In this document: positions 63,889-64,000 of the stretch, in pieces
Layout: each line of letters starts with the position of its first letter
Numbering within the stretch: the stretch's first letter is position 1
Assembly (NCBI RefSeq): GCF_003627955.1
Contig: NZ_RBWS01000005.1
Span: forward strand, 310,001-374,000
DNA from: Sphingobacterium puteale
GTDB taxonomy: Bacteria; Bacteroidota; Bacteroidia; Sphingobacteriales; Sphingobacteriaceae
Length of the DNA: 64,000 nt
Direction of reading: 5' to 3'
Program-made: the position numbers and the translations under genes
The notes under the pieces: model-generated
Databases searched by the model: none
Seen by the model: the letters and a program-made list of their open reading frames with translations, nothing else
Told to the model about the DNA's origin: nothing

Positions 63889-64000
63889 CTATAAGCTCAA
63901 CAACTTTTTTATTATATCATTTTTAAATTTACTTAATGGTCTTTTATGGAAGTTCTCCTCGTTCTTGTCTATGCCAAATATCAATCTATACTTTTCTTCT
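63889..64000 (-). CDS. C-terminal end of an unidentified protein (cut by window edge)
   Basis: The minus strand has an open frame of 36 codons from the window edge to a TAG at 63889: EEKYRLIFGIDKNEENFHKR then PLSKFKNDIIKKLLSL. Lysine-rich and A+T-rich like the island genes. Too short to name. Confidence 0.45.
   Translation of the reverse strand, partial: EEKYRLIFGIDKNEENFHKRPLSKFKNDIIKKLLSL

Noticed and set aside
1..64000. CRISPR arrays, insertion sequences and rRNA/tRNA genes
   Set aside because: No regularly spaced repeats, transposase frames with terminal repeats, or RNA gene signatures were found.

Overview
The window looks like a chromosomal segment of a Bacteroidota bacterium, most likely of the Sphingobacteriaceae (Sphingobacterium-like). 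The evidence is two SusC/SusD pairs, a Bacteroidota-type OMP_b-brl_3 receptor, DUF6266 and DUF3024 proteins, several LytTR regulators, many lipoproteins, and starts without Shine-Dalgarno sequences. There is no rRNA gene, so the genus is tentative. No tRNA, integrase, transposase or CRISPR array was seen.

Layout. 1-2400: metal-type two-component system followed by a CzcC/TolC-like gene cut by the left edge. 2.6-4.2 kb: DinB-like, DoxX-like and PepSY-like small proteins. 4.3-10 kb: complete RND efflux operon (adaptor, AcrB-type pump, outer-membrane channel). 10-13.5 kb: hypothetical, leucine-rich-repeat and DUF3592-like proteins. 13.7-17.7 kb: outer-membrane receptor plus LytS/LytTR pair. 17.8-18.4 kb: decayed remains of a glycan-degradation locus (beta/gamma-crystallin tail and alpha-L-fucosidase head). 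18.5-28.5 kb: SusC/SusD locus with an HExxH lipoprotein, two surface lipoproteins and an AraC regulator. 28.8-33.6 kb: siderophore receptor, PepSY membrane protein and divergent AraC regulator. 33.6-39.7 kb: one-direction gene run (TetR, SDR, membrane protein, NTF2-like, ALDH, K+-channel-like protein, bestrophin, LCIB-type carbonic anhydrase). 40.4-46 kb: two DUF6266 proteins and a lysis-like cassette (3-TM protein, peptidoglycan hydrolase, u-spanin-like lipoprotein) beside an HTH protein, a LytTR regulator and a frameshifted kinase. 46-48.6 kb: acyltransferase-like protein, possible small peptide genes, Crp/Fnr regulator and a small secreted protein. 48.6-55 kb: second SusC/SusD operon with a thioredoxin lipoprotein-like partner. 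55.9-64 kb: an A+T-rich defence island with HTH regulators, a Gabija-type GajA/GajB pair and a restriction-modification pair.

The most interesting points are: (1) an LCIB-family carbonic anhydrase gene 14 bp from a bestrophin channel gene and next to a K+-channel-like gene, a pairing that recalls the algal CO2-concentrating machinery; (2) the DUF6266-linked cassette whose last gene has the lipobox-plus-C-terminal-TM architecture of a unimolecular spanin; (3) a 40-bp perfect palindrome that is probably the TetR operator; and (4) the Gabija/R-M island. All functional calls rest on reading motifs and context; no database search was possible.
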